64,000 bases of DNA, taken from the NCBI RefSeq assembly GCF_002906655.1, contig NZ_CP025795.1, forward strand, positions 1,178,001 to 1,242,000, given 5' to 3'. The stretch comes from Vibrio hyugaensis. GTDB lineage: Bacteria; Pseudomonadota; Gammaproteobacteria; Enterobacterales; Vibrionaceae. The translations under genes were made by a program, and so were the position numbers. The notes under the pieces were generated by a model that was given only the letters and a program-made list of their open reading frames with translations, was not told where the DNA came from and did not search any database. This document shows, in pieces, positions 1-8,969 of the stretch; position 1 is the first letter of the stretch, and each line of letters opens with the position of its first letter.

Positions 1-1
1 A

Positions 2-1723
2 CTAGGGGGAAAACTCGCCTCTCTTGATGAAGAGTCAATCAACCAATTACAAGCCGCTTTGCCCAGCAATTGGCGAGGAATCAACCCTATCGACTTAGCT
101 GGAGACGCGACGAAAAAGCGTTATGTAGATACAATCAATGCCATCATGAATAATGATTGTACTGATGCAATCTTGATCATGCACAGCCCTTCAGCGGTAT
201 CAGATTCATTGGATACCGCGAATGCCGTTATTGAAGCGATTCAAGCACACCCAAGGCACAAGCATTTCAATATCCTGACAAATTGGTCTGGCGAACAAAC
301 CTCTAGAGAAGCACGTTTGACGTTTACCCAAGCCGGTATTCCCACCTACCGTACACCTGAGAGTGCGGTCGTCGCATACATGCACTTAGTCGAGTACAGA
401 CGCAACCAAAAACAGCTGATGGAAACACCAACGACGGCAGAACCACTGCACTCAGGCAGCGTCAACCTTGCCCATGATTGGGTAAATGACCAACTACTGG
501 ATAAAACATCAGTAGTACTCGATACGCACCAGACAAGTCCATTATTCGAACAGTTTGGTTTTAAGATGCTACCGACTTGGATTGCCTCTGATGTAACAGA
601 AGCGCTTCATATGGCAGAAAATATTGGGTATCCAGTAGCAGTAAAACTGCGTTCTCCCGACATTCCTCATAAATCTGATGTTCATGGCGTTGCGTTGAAC
701 CTAAGGAACAGCCAAGAAGTATCAAGTGCAGCACAAGCAATCCTTGATACAGCGAAACTGAGTTATCCATCTGCAAACCTTCAGGGTCTTCTCGTACAAG
801 GCATGGCTAAGCTTGGTAGTGCGGAAGAACTGCGGGTAAGTATTGTAGTAGATAGCGTATTTGGGCCCGTAATTCTGCTTGGTCAAGGCGGTTCAGATTG
901 GAACATCACCCAAGATGCTGTTGCCGCTTTGCCTCCTCTAAATATGAATTTGGCGCGTTACTTAATCGTGATAGCACTCAAATCTGGCAAAATACGATTA
1001 CAAAAACACAAAGATGCCATCGACATTACCGAGTTGTCTAAATTCCTAGTTCGAATCTCACAAATGGCGGTTGAGCTACCTGAAATAGAAAGGCTGGATA
1101 TTCATCCAGTACTTGCATCAGGTAGTGATTTTACCATCATTGATGCCGACTTAACGCTCAGGAAGTACCAAGGGGATGCTCAAGAACGTTTGGCTATCCG
1201 CCCTTTCCCTGCTGAGTTTGTGGAAACCGTCACGTTAAGAGATGGGCAACCAATCTTACTTCGCCCAATCTTGCCGGAAGATGAACCCATCCATGCTCAG
1301 TTTATTAATAGTGTGTCAAAGGAAGACTTGTACAATCGCTTCTTCTCGGACGTTGGCGAGTTTAATCATGAAACGCTTGCGAATCTAACTCAGATTGATT
1401 ACGACCGTGAAATGGCGTTTGTTGCTGTTGCTTTTGATGAAGATGGGCCTTCTATCATCGGTGTAGCAAGAGCGTTGATTACACCTGACAATAGCGATGC
1501 TGAGTTTGCAATATTGGTTCGGTCTGACTTGAAAGGTAAAGGGCTCGGTAAAGTTCTGATGCAGAAAATCATTAGTTATTGCCAAGTAAAAGGGACCAAA
1601 CAGATGTCTGGAATGACAATGCCGACTAACCGAGGGATGCTTTCTCTAGCACAAAGTTTAGGCTTCGAACTCGATGTTCAGTTTGCTGATGGCACTGCAG
1701 ATATGGTTTTGCCGTTAAATTAG
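2..1723 (+). CDS. pat: Protein lysine acetyltransferase Pat (PatZ/YfiQ type), 5'-truncated by the window edge
   Basis: The reading frame is open from base 2 to the TAG at 1721-1723, so the gene starts upstream and about 573 C-terminal residues are seen. PatZ proteins are near 890 residues: an inactive ADP-forming acyl-CoA synthetase module followed by a GNAT domain that acetylates lysines, classically acetyl-CoA synthetase. Visible here are the end of the CoA-ligase region, an ATP-grasp-like part (around codons 170-390, with YPVAVKLRSPDIPHKSD and LLVQGM) and a C-terminal GNAT domain (last 170 residues, LLRPILPEDEP then SDLKGKGLGKVLMQKII, the acetyl-CoA loop). The C-terminus resembles the remembered E. 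coli PatZ closely. The TTG at 59 is only an internal codon. The gene is convergent with the LysR gene downstream. Confidence 0.9.
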   Translation, partial: LGGKLASLDEESINQLQAALPSNWRGINPIDLAGDATKKRYVDTINAIMNNDCTDAILIMHSPSAVSDSLDTANAVIEAIQAHPRHKHFNILTNWSGEQTSREARLTFTQAGIPTYRTPESAVVAYMHLVEYRRNQKQLMETPTTAEPLHSGSVNLAHDWVNDQLLDKTSVVLDTHQTSPLFEQFGFKMLPTWIASDVTEALHMAENIGYPVAVKLRSPDIPHKSDVHGVALNLRNSQEVSSAAQAILDTAKLSYPSANLQGLLVQGMAKLGSAEELRVSIVVDSVFGPVILLGQGGSDWNITQDAVAALPPLNMNLARYLIVIALKSGKIRLQKHKDAIDITELSKFLVRISQMAVELPEIERLDIHPVLASGSDFTIIDADLTLRKYQGDAQERLAIRPFPAEFVETVTLRDGQPILLRPILPEDEPIHAQFINSVSKEDLYNRFFSDVGEFNHETLANLTQIDYDREMAFVAVAFDEDGPSIIGVARALITPDNSDAEFAILVRSDLKGKGLGKVLMQKIISYCQVKGTKQMSGMTMPTNRGMLSLAQSLGFELDVQFADGTADMVLPLN

Positions 1724-1804
1724 CCGTGCTATGCAGATGTAGTTTAAGAGCTCAAAATTGTCACAGCGGATAGAGTATGTGCACAGCAACCCTCGAATCC
1801 GACA

Positions 1805-1834
1805 GAAAAAACAAGGGACGTTGTGCGCGTCCCT
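1805..1834 (-). terminator. Rho-independent terminator of the yhaJ-like gene
   Basis: Seven-base stem AGGGACG/CGTCCCT around a 7-base loop. On the minus strand the stem is followed by TGTTTTTT. It lies 46 bases past the stop of the minus-strand LysR gene. Confidence 0.7.
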
Positions 1835-1879
1835 ATTGATTTCTAAGCGTCTGCTTTATTAGCCACAAGCGTGACAAGG

Positions 1880-2767
1880 TCACTTTAATTTCCAGTTTTT
1901 CTTCAAATACTGAACGCACCATGACTTCGCTTCTCCCATGGCGTTTCTGCGCCAAGCAAGGATTATCTCGATGGGCTGCTCTTCAGTACCTTCGATACGT
2001 TTTAGTAGCCCACTCTCAATCATACTCTGTGCGACTTGACTTGGAAGCGTCCCTATACCCAGTCCAGAAGCCAATGCTTCTACTTTTGCAGGAAAGTTGG
2101 TCACTGTCAGTCTTGGCTGCTTTTGCATAACATTGATAGACAGCGCTGGTTGCTCTCTTGCCGTATCGGCGATCGCTATCACTCGGTACTTTTCTCTCGC
2201 CGCATCATCGAAATCGCCATTGCGCTTATGTACGTAATGATCAGCCGCGGCAACCCAAACCATGCTCATTTTACCGATCTTTTCCGCTTTCACATTATGA
2301 GGAAGTGTATCAAGTGCTGGGCACACTAATAGATCAGCTCTGCCTGTATTTAATGATTCCCAACTACCCGCAAGTATCTCTTCTTGCAAGCGCACTCTCG
2401 TACTACTCACATTGGCCAAAGCATCCACCATCGGGAAAAAATTGGAAATGGGAATGATGCCATCAAAAGCGACAGTAATGTCCAACTCCCACCCGTTAGC
2501 CAGCAAGGTCGCATCATTTACTAACTTTTCACTTGCTTGAAGAATTGCTCTACCACTTTCAAGGATCAGTTTCCCGGCTTCTGTGAAATGTGCTTTATGC
2601 CCTGAACGATCGAAGATGATGATATCAAGGTCTTGTTCAAGCTTTTGGATCTGGTAACTGAGGGAAGAAGGAGCACGTTCCAGCTCGTTCGCAGCGGCAG
2701 CAAAACTCCCCCTTCTATCAATCGCATCGAGGATATGAAGTGCTTCTAAAGTGATTGGGCTTTGCAC
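1880..2767 (-). CDS. LysR-family transcriptional regulator, YhaJ-like
   Basis: 295 residues, normal length for LysR. The N-terminal winged helix-turn-helix (about 5-65) contains AIDRRGSFAAAANELERAPS and LSYQIQKLEQDL. The rest is the periplasmic-binding-protein-like effector domain, ending in an AWRRNAMGEAKSWC segment. Both ends match the remembered E. coli YhaJ, a regulator linked to aromatic/quinol sensing and virulence. The effector in Vibrio is unknown to me. The gene is transcribed away from the haem receptor gene, with a perfect CRP-type palindrome 16 bases upstream of its start codon. A terminator follows. Family certain, YhaJ orthology likely. Confidence 0.87.
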   Translation of the reverse strand: MQSPITLEALHILDAIDRRGSFAAAANELERAPSSLSYQIQKLEQDLDIIIFDRSGHKAHFTEAGKLILESGRAILQASEKLVNDATLLANGWELDITVAFDGIIPISNFFPMVDALANVSSTRVRLQEEILAGSWESLNTGRADLLVCPALDTLPHNVKAEKIGKMSMVWVAAADHYVHKRNGDFDDAAREKYRVIAIADTAREQPALSINVMQKQPRLTVTNFPAKVEALASGLGIGTLPSQVAQSMIESGLLKRIEGTEEQPIEIILAWRRNAMGEAKSWCVQYLKKNWKLK

Positions 2768-2782
2768 ATGAACTTCCTTTTA

Positions 2783-2798
2783 TGTGATTTTAATCACA
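2783..2798. promoter_or_regulatory. Candidate CRP site, perfect TGTGA-N6-TCACA
   Basis: TGTGATTTTAATCACA is a perfect inverted repeat matching the CRP consensus. It lies 16-31 bases upstream of the yhaJ-like start codon, so it would sit near or downstream of the transcription start, a position more typical of repression. The other neighbour, the haem receptor start, is about 205 bases away. Confidence 0.6.
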
Positions 2799-2916
2799 GT
2801 AGTGGCATTTGAAATACCATGTTAAAAAATGACTTTAAACAATATAACAGATTGATAATTAAAGACTACCTTTAGCGTAGCACAAATTACTTTTGACAAA
2901 AACAACATTAAATAGC

Positions 2917-2941
2917 AATGGTAATGATAGTAATTACCATT
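2917..2941. promoter_or_regulatory. Fur box upstream of the haem receptor gene
   Basis: Inverted repeat AATGGTAAT...ATTACCATT with a GATAGTA-like centre, close to the Fur consensus GATAATGATAATCATTATC. A TTGACA (2893-2898) sits just upstream as a likely -35 element, so bound Fur would cover the -10 region. The downstream gene encodes an iron/haem receptor, which fits iron repression. Confidence 0.75.
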
Positions 2942-3002
2942 TAGATAAACTAAGATACCGCACGTTGTTATTGCCTATTATGGATTTAAGGTATTGAAGC
3001 CA

Positions 3003-5174
3003 ATGTATAAAAAATCAATTTTGTCAGCCTCTATTCTAGTTGCCCTTTCTCAAGGTGCTTACGCTGAAGATACTTCAACATTTAATGAAGTGGTTGTATC
3101 CGCTACCCGTACAGAGCAAAACATCAATGATGTTTCAGCTTCTGTTGAATCGGTATCTTCTCAAGATATCGAGCGCTCTCTTTCTAAAGATCTGTATGAT
3201 GCAGTTCAATACACTCCGGGCGTTGAAGCTACCACTTCAGGTCGCTTTGGCATCTCTGGCTTCAACATTCGAGGCATGGAAGGCGACCGAGTTAAAATCG
3301 TTGTTGATGGTGTTCAGCAAACCACTCCATTCAACCCAGGTGGTGGCGCTGTACAAGCTATTTATCCAAACGCGATTGAGCTTGATACACTCACAAGTAT
3401 CGAGATCAACAAAGGCCCATCTTCAACTCTTTATGGTTCAGATGCAATGGGTGGCGTGGTTGTTCTAAAAACGAAAGATCCATCAGACGTTTTGAAAACA
3501 GACGGTGATGAAAACCGTTTTGGTATTAAATCAAGCTACTACTCTGTTGATGAGCAACTCAAGAACACATTAACTTGGGCAATGCGCCAAGGTAACCTTG
3601 AAACGCTATTAATGGGTACATACGCTACCGGGAGCGAGCGACAAACTTACGGTGACGGTTCTGATATTGATGGTAGTGATCGCGGATTAGAAAACCCTGC
3701 AGACAAAGACCTAAACAACATTCTTGCTAAAGCCTACTACACACTAAATGATACGAACAAAATTGGTGTCGTCTTTGAGCGTTACAATTACCAGTACGAT
3801 GAAAACAATCGCAGTGGTAACTACACACTAAACTTTGGCCCTATGCCTGGTGTCACTTATGCTGATGCAAAAAGCAGTGATGAGACGACACGTACGCGCT
3901 ACGGCATTAACTACGAGTTAACGAAAGCTAACCCAGCCTTCGACGGAATGAAGCTAGACTTGAACTATCAGGTTACAGAAAGCGAAAACTCTAACTTCTC
4001 TAACGTGACTGATCATTTAGGCTACATTGGTTACGAAGGTGACCGAACTCGCCTGCGCCAAGCTGAAGATAAATCGCTCCAGTTTGATGCACAGTTCGAT
4101 AAAGTGATTACCACGGACAATGCTATTCATGAGCTAACCTACGGTTTGAACTCTGTACACACTGATTTTCAGCTGACTAACGTTGATATCTTCCATGACA
4201 ATGGCACAACAAAACCTGGTTCAACCACTATCCCAGACGCAACAGTAACTGAATGGGGCGTTTTCCTTCAAAACAACGCATTCTTACTAGAAGATACGCT
4301 TGTTCTTAACGCTGGTATTCGTTATGACTCATTTGAAGCTGACCCTTCTTCAGATGAAGGCTTCACAACTGAACGTAAGAAAAACAGCAACGATGCTTGG
4401 ACGGGTAAACTTGGTGCGGTATATCACATTAACGATAAGCTAAGTACATTTGCGCAAATCAGCCAAGGCTTTAAAGCGCCAACTGTCGAGCAGCTTTACT
4501 ACGAATACGACACGGGTGCTGAATTCGTTCCAAACCCAGATCTAGAAGCGGAAAAGAGCCTTTCATACGAGATCGGTTTCCGAGGTCAAAACGACTTTGC
4601 TCAGTTTGAATTGACCGGTTTTATCACGCAATACAAAGACTTTATTGACGCTGAAGACCTGCCAAGCATCGATCCAAACAAAGATCGTATCACTATCGTA
4701 AACCGTGACGAGGTGGATATTTCTGGTGTGGAATTTAGTTCAACTCTACTGCTAGATGAAAGCTTCTCAGCACCTAAAGGTATGTACACTAAACTGTCTG
4801 TGACTTACCTAGACAGCGAAGACAAGTCGACAGGTAAACCTCTTGATTCTGTAGCACCGCTTTCATCAGTCATTGGCTTAGGCTACGACAATGTTGAGCA
4901 CAACTTTGGTGCCCTAGCCTCACTAAAACTTGCGGCGAAGAAAGACGACTGGTCTGATGAAGACCAAATCGATTCATCAGGTTACGGTGTAATGGACATT
5001 ACCGCTTACTACATGCCAGTTAAAGACCTGACAGTATCGGCTGGTTTGTTCAATGCGTTCGACAAGAAATATTGGACATACCAGGACGTTCGCAGCCTTG
5101 ATAACACCGACAACACCGATTTTTACAGCCAACCTGGCCGTAACTGGGGTGTATCTGTAGACTACCAATTCTAA
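3003..5174 (+). CDS. hutA: TonB-dependent haem/haemoglobin outer-membrane receptor, HutA/HupA type
   Basis: About 723 residues from the ATG at 3003. A TTG 9 bases earlier is in frame, but the ATG gives a standard signal peptide (MYKKSILSASILVALSQGAYA, cut before ED) with AAGG upstream. The TonB box region is FNEVVVSATRTEQ. The plug domain (about 30-160) has IRGMEGDRVKIVVDGV and the NKGPSSTLYGSDAMGGVV signature. A 22-strand-type barrel follows, ending in aromatic VSVDYQF. Family members import haem from haemoglobin, using TonB-ExbBD energy. A Fur box precedes it and a strong terminator follows, so it is probably monocistronic. The closest named relatives I recall are V. cholerae HutA and V. 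vulnificus HupA; the exact ligand is inferred. Confidence 0.85.
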   Translation: MYKKSILSASILVALSQGAYAEDTSTFNEVVVSATRTEQNINDVSASVESVSSQDIERSLSKDLYDAVQYTPGVEATTSGRFGISGFNIRGMEGDRVKIVVDGVQQTTPFNPGGGAVQAIYPNAIELDTLTSIEINKGPSSTLYGSDAMGGVVVLKTKDPSDVLKTDGDENRFGIKSSYYSVDEQLKNTLTWAMRQGNLETLLMGTYATGSERQTYGDGSDIDGSDRGLENPADKDLNNILAKAYYTLNDTNKIGVVFERYNYQYDENNRSGNYTLNFGPMPGVTYADAKSSDETTRTRYGINYELTKANPAFDGMKLDLNYQVTESENSNFSNVTDHLGYIGYEGDRTRLRQAEDKSLQFDAQFDKVITTDNAIHELTYGLNSVHTDFQLTNVDIFHDNGTTKPGSTTIPDATVTEWGVFLQNNAFLLEDTLVLNAGIRYDSFEADPSSDEGFTTERKKNSNDAWTGKLGAVYHINDKLSTFAQISQGFKAPTVEQLYYEYDTGAEFVPNPDLEAEKSLSYEIGFRGQNDFAQFELTGFITQYKDFIDAEDLPSIDPNKDRITIVNRDEVDISGVEFSSTLLLDESFSAPKGMYTKLSVTYLDSEDKSTGKPLDSVAPLSSVIGLGYDNVEHNFGALASLKLAAKKDDWSDEDQIDSSGYGVMDITAYYMPVKDLTVSAGLFNAFDKKYWTYQDVRSLDNTDNTDFYSQPGRNWGVSVDYQF

Positions 5175-5196
5175 TTTACTTTTTAGCGATATAATG

Positions 5197-5228
5197 AAAA
5201 GCGCCTGACAATGTCAGGCGCTTTTTTA
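5197..5228 (+). terminator. Rho-independent terminator of hutA
   Basis: GC-rich stem GCGCCTGACA/TGTCAGGCGC followed by CTTTTTTATT, 25 bases after the hutA stop codon. Confidence 0.9.
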
Positions 5229-5319
5229 TTCTATGTAAACTCTTAAAGACTGGAGGTTTAACGCATTTCTGATGCTTTAGACTTTTCTAAGTAAAACATT
5301 TCTTCCGCACTACAAAAAC

Positions 5320-5347
5320 AAAAAAGCCAGCATTATGCTGACTTTTT
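5320..5347 (-). terminator. Terminator, probably of the 24-residue ORF
   Basis: Stem GTCAGCAT/ATGCTGGC (minus strand) with a T-run on the minus strand and also on the plus strand. It lies about 50 bases beyond the stop of the small minus-strand ORF at 5398-5472, suggesting that ORF has its own short transcript. Confidence 0.65.
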
Positions 5348-5397
5348 ACCAGTACTTTCATTTCTAAAATGTTAAGAAAAGAATGAAAAATGAAAGA

Positions 5398-5472
5398 TTA
5401 TTGTTTTGCCATCTCTTTCTTCACCATAACTGCTGCTGCAACGATGAATGCGATGATTAAACCAAGTTCCAT
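5398..5472 (-). CDS. Small ORF, 24-residue predicted single-pass membrane peptide
   Basis: Frame ATG (5472) to TAA (5398) encodes MELGLIIAFIVAAAVMVKKE followed by MAKQ: a short acidic N-end, a hydrophobic helix of about 15 residues, then a lysine-rich C-end. A GGGG-containing ribosome site (GGGGTAG) lies about 6 bases upstream. It is flanked by its own terminator (5320-5347) and by the galE terminator (5596-5622), so it looks like an independent short transcript unit. I recognise no family. The alternative is chance coding in an intergenic region; the ribosome site, membrane-peptide shape and terminator argue against that. Confidence 0.5.
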   Translation of the reverse strand: MELGLIIAFIVAAAVMVKKEMAKQ

Positions 5473-5595
5473 GAACTACCCCGAATAGTTTAAAGAAAAT
5501 TTACGACCTAAATTAAGAGTCGGGCATAGTTTAGCACTTCTATAATTACGTGCTACCTTTTAACCACAAATTTACGATTTTTTCCGATTTAGATC

Positions 5596-5622
5596 AAAAA
5601 AGGTGCGATAACGCACCTTTTT
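5596..5622 (-). terminator. Rho-independent terminator of galE
   Basis: Stem AAAAAGGTGCG/CGCACCTTTTT with a 5-base apex, 27 bases beyond the galE stop on the minus strand. U-tracts occur in both directions. Confidence 0.85.
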
Positions 5623-5648
5623 GTTACTATTTTGTAAAATGATCACTT

Positions 5649-6665
5649 TTAGGCGTCTGGGTAACCTTGTGGGTTATTTGACTGCCAACGCCACGTATCA
5701 CCTGTCATTTCTTCAAGTGTTCGCCCTGCCTTCCAACCCAGCTCATTCGCTGCTTTCGAAGGGTCAGCCCAACACTCAGCAATATCACCAGGACGACGAT
5801 CCACCAGCTTAAATGGAACCGGTTTACCAGAAGCAGCTTCAAACGCTTTCACCATTTCCAGTACGCTATAACCATTACCTGTACCTAAGTTGTAGATATG
5901 AAGGCCTGCTTTGTTACCTACTTTGTCTAATGCCGCAACGTGACCGTCAGACAAGTCCATAACATGGATGTAGTCACGAACACCCGTACCATCTTTTGTT
6001 GGGTAATCGCTACCAAATACAGACAAAAATTCACGACGACCTACAGCAACTTGAGAGACGAAAGGCATCAAGTTATTTGGAATACCTTGTGGATCTTCAC
6101 CAAGCTCACCTGTTGGGTGCGATCCTACTGGGTTGAAGTAACGCAGCAACGTGATACTCCAGTCAGGGTTCGCTTTTTGGAAGTCAGTTAGACATTCCTC
6201 GACCATTAGCTTACTGCGACCATAAGGGTTAGTTGCACTTGTTGGGAAATCTTCTGTAATTGGCACTGTTGCAGGATCGCCATATACCGTTGCAGATGAA
6301 CTAAACACGATAGATTTCACACCAGCGTCACGCATGGCATCGACCAATACGAGCGTACCGTTAACATTGTTGTCGTAGTATTCTAATGGTTTCTCTACGG
6401 ATTCACCCACCGCTTTGAGGCCGGCAAAGTGAATGACTGCTTCAATGTTGTGCGTCTTCATCGCATCGACTAATGAGGCTTTGTCACGAATATCCGCTTC
6501 AATAAATACAGGTGTCACACCGCAAACTTTCTTTATACGTTCTAGTACTGTCGGTTTGCTGTTGTAAAGGTTATCGAGAATAACTGGCGTCATACCAGCT
6601 TCAATCATTTGAATACAAGTGTGGCTGCCAATGTAGCCCATACCACCCGTAACAAGTACTTTCAT
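5649..6665 (-). CDS. galE: UDP-glucose 4-epimerase
   Basis: 338 residues, the usual GalE length. It interconverts UDP-galactose and UDP-glucose in the cytoplasm, feeding the Leloir pathway and LPS/capsule sugars. The N-terminal Rossmann fold has the NAD motif GGMGYIGSH (7-15). The SDR catalytic set is present: FSSSATVYG around 122-130 and YGRSK around 148-152 (Tyr-x3-Lys). DRRPGDIAECWADPSKA near the C-terminus is the sugar-nucleotide part. It lies 54 bases downstream of the GGDEF gene on the same strand with a hairpin between, and is followed by a terminator. No other gal genes are in view. Confidence 0.95.
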   Translation of the reverse strand: MKVLVTGGMGYIGSHTCIQMIEAGMTPVILDNLYNSKPTVLERIKKVCGVTPVFIEADIRDKASLVDAMKTHNIEAVIHFAGLKAVGESVEKPLEYYDNNVNGTLVLVDAMRDAGVKSIVFSSSATVYGDPATVPITEDFPTSATNPYGRSKLMVEECLTDFQKANPDWSITLLRYFNPVGSHPTGELGEDPQGIPNNLMPFVSQVAVGRREFLSVFGSDYPTKDGTGVRDYIHVMDLSDGHVAALDKVGNKAGLHIYNLGTGNGYSVLEMVKAFEAASGKPVPFKLVDRRPGDIAECWADPSKAANELGWKAGRTLEEMTGDTWRWQSNNPQGYPDA

Positions 6666-6690
6666 TTTATCATTCCTTCTGACGCGAATC

Positions 6691-6715
6691 GGGCTAGTTT
6701 AAAGGTTTCTAGCCC
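6691..6715. repeat. Inverted repeat between the GGDEF gene and galE
   Basis: GGGCTAG/CTAGCCC with an 11-base loop in the 54-base gap between two minus-strand genes. The T-run (GTTTTT) follows only on the plus strand, so it is not a typical terminator for the GGDEF transcript. It could be an RNA-processing or partial-termination hairpin. Confidence 0.4.
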
Positions 6716-6719
6716 GTTT

Positions 6720-8678
6720 TTAAACAGTCTCTGGGGATTCGCAACCCATTAAAATCGCTTGGCCTTTACCCGCTTTCTTTGCTTGGTACATGGCCGTATC
6801 AGCGCTTTTCAATATTCTTGTGGCATCGCGTTCATTCACACCGACCAACTTAACACCGATACTGACACCGACTTTCAGTAATGAGCCTCTGTATTCAATC
6901 GGCGCACAAATACTCTCGAGTAAGTGCTCAGCGATGCGTGTCACTGCTTTTTGATTCGCAGGGTTCACTAACATCACAAATTCATCACCAGACAATCGCG
7001 CAATGAGATCACTGTGTCGCGTGGTGGACGTCATACGCTCAGCAACTTGCTTAAGCACTTCATCCCCGGCATCATGCCCGTAAGTATCGTTGATGGCTTT
7101 AAAACCGTCCAAGTCGAGATAAAGTACCGCAAATTCATCTCGTAAATAGCCTGATCTTTGTACCAATTCTTCCAGCTCCAAATGAAATTTGGAACGATTA
7201 GCAAGGCCGGTAAGTGCGTCATGATGAGCAAGGTATTCAAGCCTTTCCATTTCCTTTGCGCTCGAAAGATCAGTCAAGATGATCACCATATCATACGCAT
7301 TATTATCTTCACTTTTCACAATGCGATTTACTTTTGCAAACAAAGGAATGAGTTGCCCGTTGTGGTTTTTCTCAATGACTTCCCCCTGCCACGTGCCGTA
7401 GTTTTCGATCGACTCTAAAATGCTTGGCATCATCGCTTGTAACTTGCGCCAACGAATCGATTTGATAAACGGCTTTCCAATCAACTGTTCCATCTCAAGG
7501 CCGGTCAGTTTCGTAACGGCGGGGTTTACCATCGTAATAATGCCTAAGTGATTAAGAACCACCAAACCATCCTGACTGCTCTCAAACACACGTCCTGCAA
7601 CTTTTTGACGATTCATCGCCTCTTCGATGGCGGTTATATCTTGAATCGCAAACAACAAATATCCGTGTTTAGATAGGCGCCGACTCGTAAGGCTCAATTG
7701 TTGCTCGTTCAAATCACTTTGTAGATGAATATCGTCACACTCTAATCCGCGACTCAGTATCTGACTCAACTCATTAGGCATTTTGGTTTTTATCAGGTCG
7801 CAGATGTTTGCCGTTTCTAAGCTATTGAACGTTTCTTTAAAAATATGGTGAGTCATCTTATTACAATGAATAACCCTTCCTAAGTTATCCGTTACAATGA
7901 GCGCATATTGAATAGAGTCAATCACTTCCTCTGAGAACGACTTACGGCGCTCAAGTATCTCTAGCGTGTGTTTACGCTGTTTCTCGCGCTTTTGTGATTT
8001 TTCGACCATCACGTTAAACGAAGCGACAAGATCGCCAACTTCGTCTTTTGCTCGATGATTGATACGTCCACTTAAGTGGTGACCGTTGGCGAAATCCTTC
8101 AATGCTCTGTTCACTTCAATCAATGGACGAAGTACCCGTCTTTCAACACCAAAGTAAAAAGTCACTCCACCGGCGAATAGAATGACTAAGAATAATAGAC
8201 CGTCTTGCAGAAGCGCATCTCGGACTTGCATCATTGGTAATTGTGAGAGCGTTACGCGAATCGAGCCAATAACCTGTCCTTCATGAATAATAGGTTCAAG
8301 GACGTAGAGGAAATGGGCCGACAAGGCATAACCCAACTCATGCAATCGGCTGCGCTCTTTGACTGAGGGGCTCGGTGCAGAAAAACCATCAAGCGCAAAA
8401 ACGGCAAACGGCTGATTGTTTTTGTCATACAGCTTGACGAGTGATACGTTTGGCTCCATCAAAAAATCAGCCAAAATGGTTTGTGCTTTTTGTTTGTTCT
8501 TTGTAGCGAGCGCATCTTTAATGGAATGAGAGACATCATTAATAAGAACTTTCGTCTGCTCAACGAGCTCATGTTTGGCGGACTGATACGTGATGTATGA
8601 CGTGTAACTCTGAGATGTAACAAAGATGACCGTGATGAAAGCGAGTATCGGCCATATTAGCTTTGCTCGTATTGACAT
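6720..8678 (-). CDS. Membrane diguanylate cyclase: sensor, HAMP, PAS, GGDEF
   Basis: I use the ATG at 8678 (MSIRAKLIWP): AGGA lies 7 bases upstream, whereas an in-frame ATG at 8738 adds 20 residues without an obvious site. This gives 652 residues. Order: transmembrane helix (about 5-27), periplasmic region to about 155, second helix (about 160-180), HAMP (about 185-235), two PAS-like segments (about 250-345 and 365-470), GGDEF domain (about 480-645). The catalytic motif reads SGDEF (RLSGDEFVML), an accepted active variant. An RxxD inhibitory site (RHSD) lies five residues before it, so a product-inhibited c-di-GMP synthase is likely. The signal sensed is unknown. Confidence 0.88.
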   Translation of the reverse strand: MSIRAKLIWPILAFITVIFVTSQSYTSYITYQSAKHELVEQTKVLINDVSHSIKDALATKNKQKAQTILADFLMEPNVSLVKLYDKNNQPFAVFALDGFSAPSPSVKERSRLHELGYALSAHFLYVLEPIIHEGQVIGSIRVTLSQLPMMQVRDALLQDGLLFLVILFAGGVTFYFGVERRVLRPLIEVNRALKDFANGHHLSGRINHRAKDEVGDLVASFNVMVEKSQKREKQRKHTLEILERRKSFSEEVIDSIQYALIVTDNLGRVIHCNKMTHHIFKETFNSLETANICDLIKTKMPNELSQILSRGLECDDIHLQSDLNEQQLSLTSRRLSKHGYLLFAIQDITAIEEAMNRQKVAGRVFESSQDGLVVLNHLGIITMVNPAVTKLTGLEMEQLIGKPFIKSIRWRKLQAMMPSILESIENYGTWQGEVIEKNHNGQLIPLFAKVNRIVKSEDNNAYDMVIILTDLSSAKEMERLEYLAHHDALTGLANRSKFHLELEELVQRSGYLRDEFAVLYLDLDGFKAINDTYGHDAGDEVLKQVAERMTSTTRHSDLIARLSGDEFVMLVNPANQKAVTRIAEHLLESICAPIEYRGSLLKVGVSIGVKLVGVNERDATRILKSADTAMYQAKKAGKGQAILMGCESPETV

Positions 8679-8969
8679 ATATATTCCTGTCGCAAAAGGC
8701 AACCCAAAAGACACAATGGTTGCTATGCAAGCTATCACACAAAAAGAAGAGTCAAGACTAACACGACAATCGATGAGAAATGAACCTGTAATTCTCAGAT
8801 ATTAGACTGATAAAACATGATTTTCTTGAAACTTCGGATCATTTCAAATTACTAAACGATCTTTATCGATTATCATCTGCTAGTCTTCTACCTGAAAAAT
8901 GAAGTTAGTCACTGAACTTAAACGTATTTTCCTGCATTTTACATGCATAGTTCGGATTTATAGAAACGT

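Noticed and set aside
59..1723. pat starting at TTG 59
   Set aside because: The frame stays open to the window edge, and the family protein is about 300 residues longer, so 59 is an internal codon.
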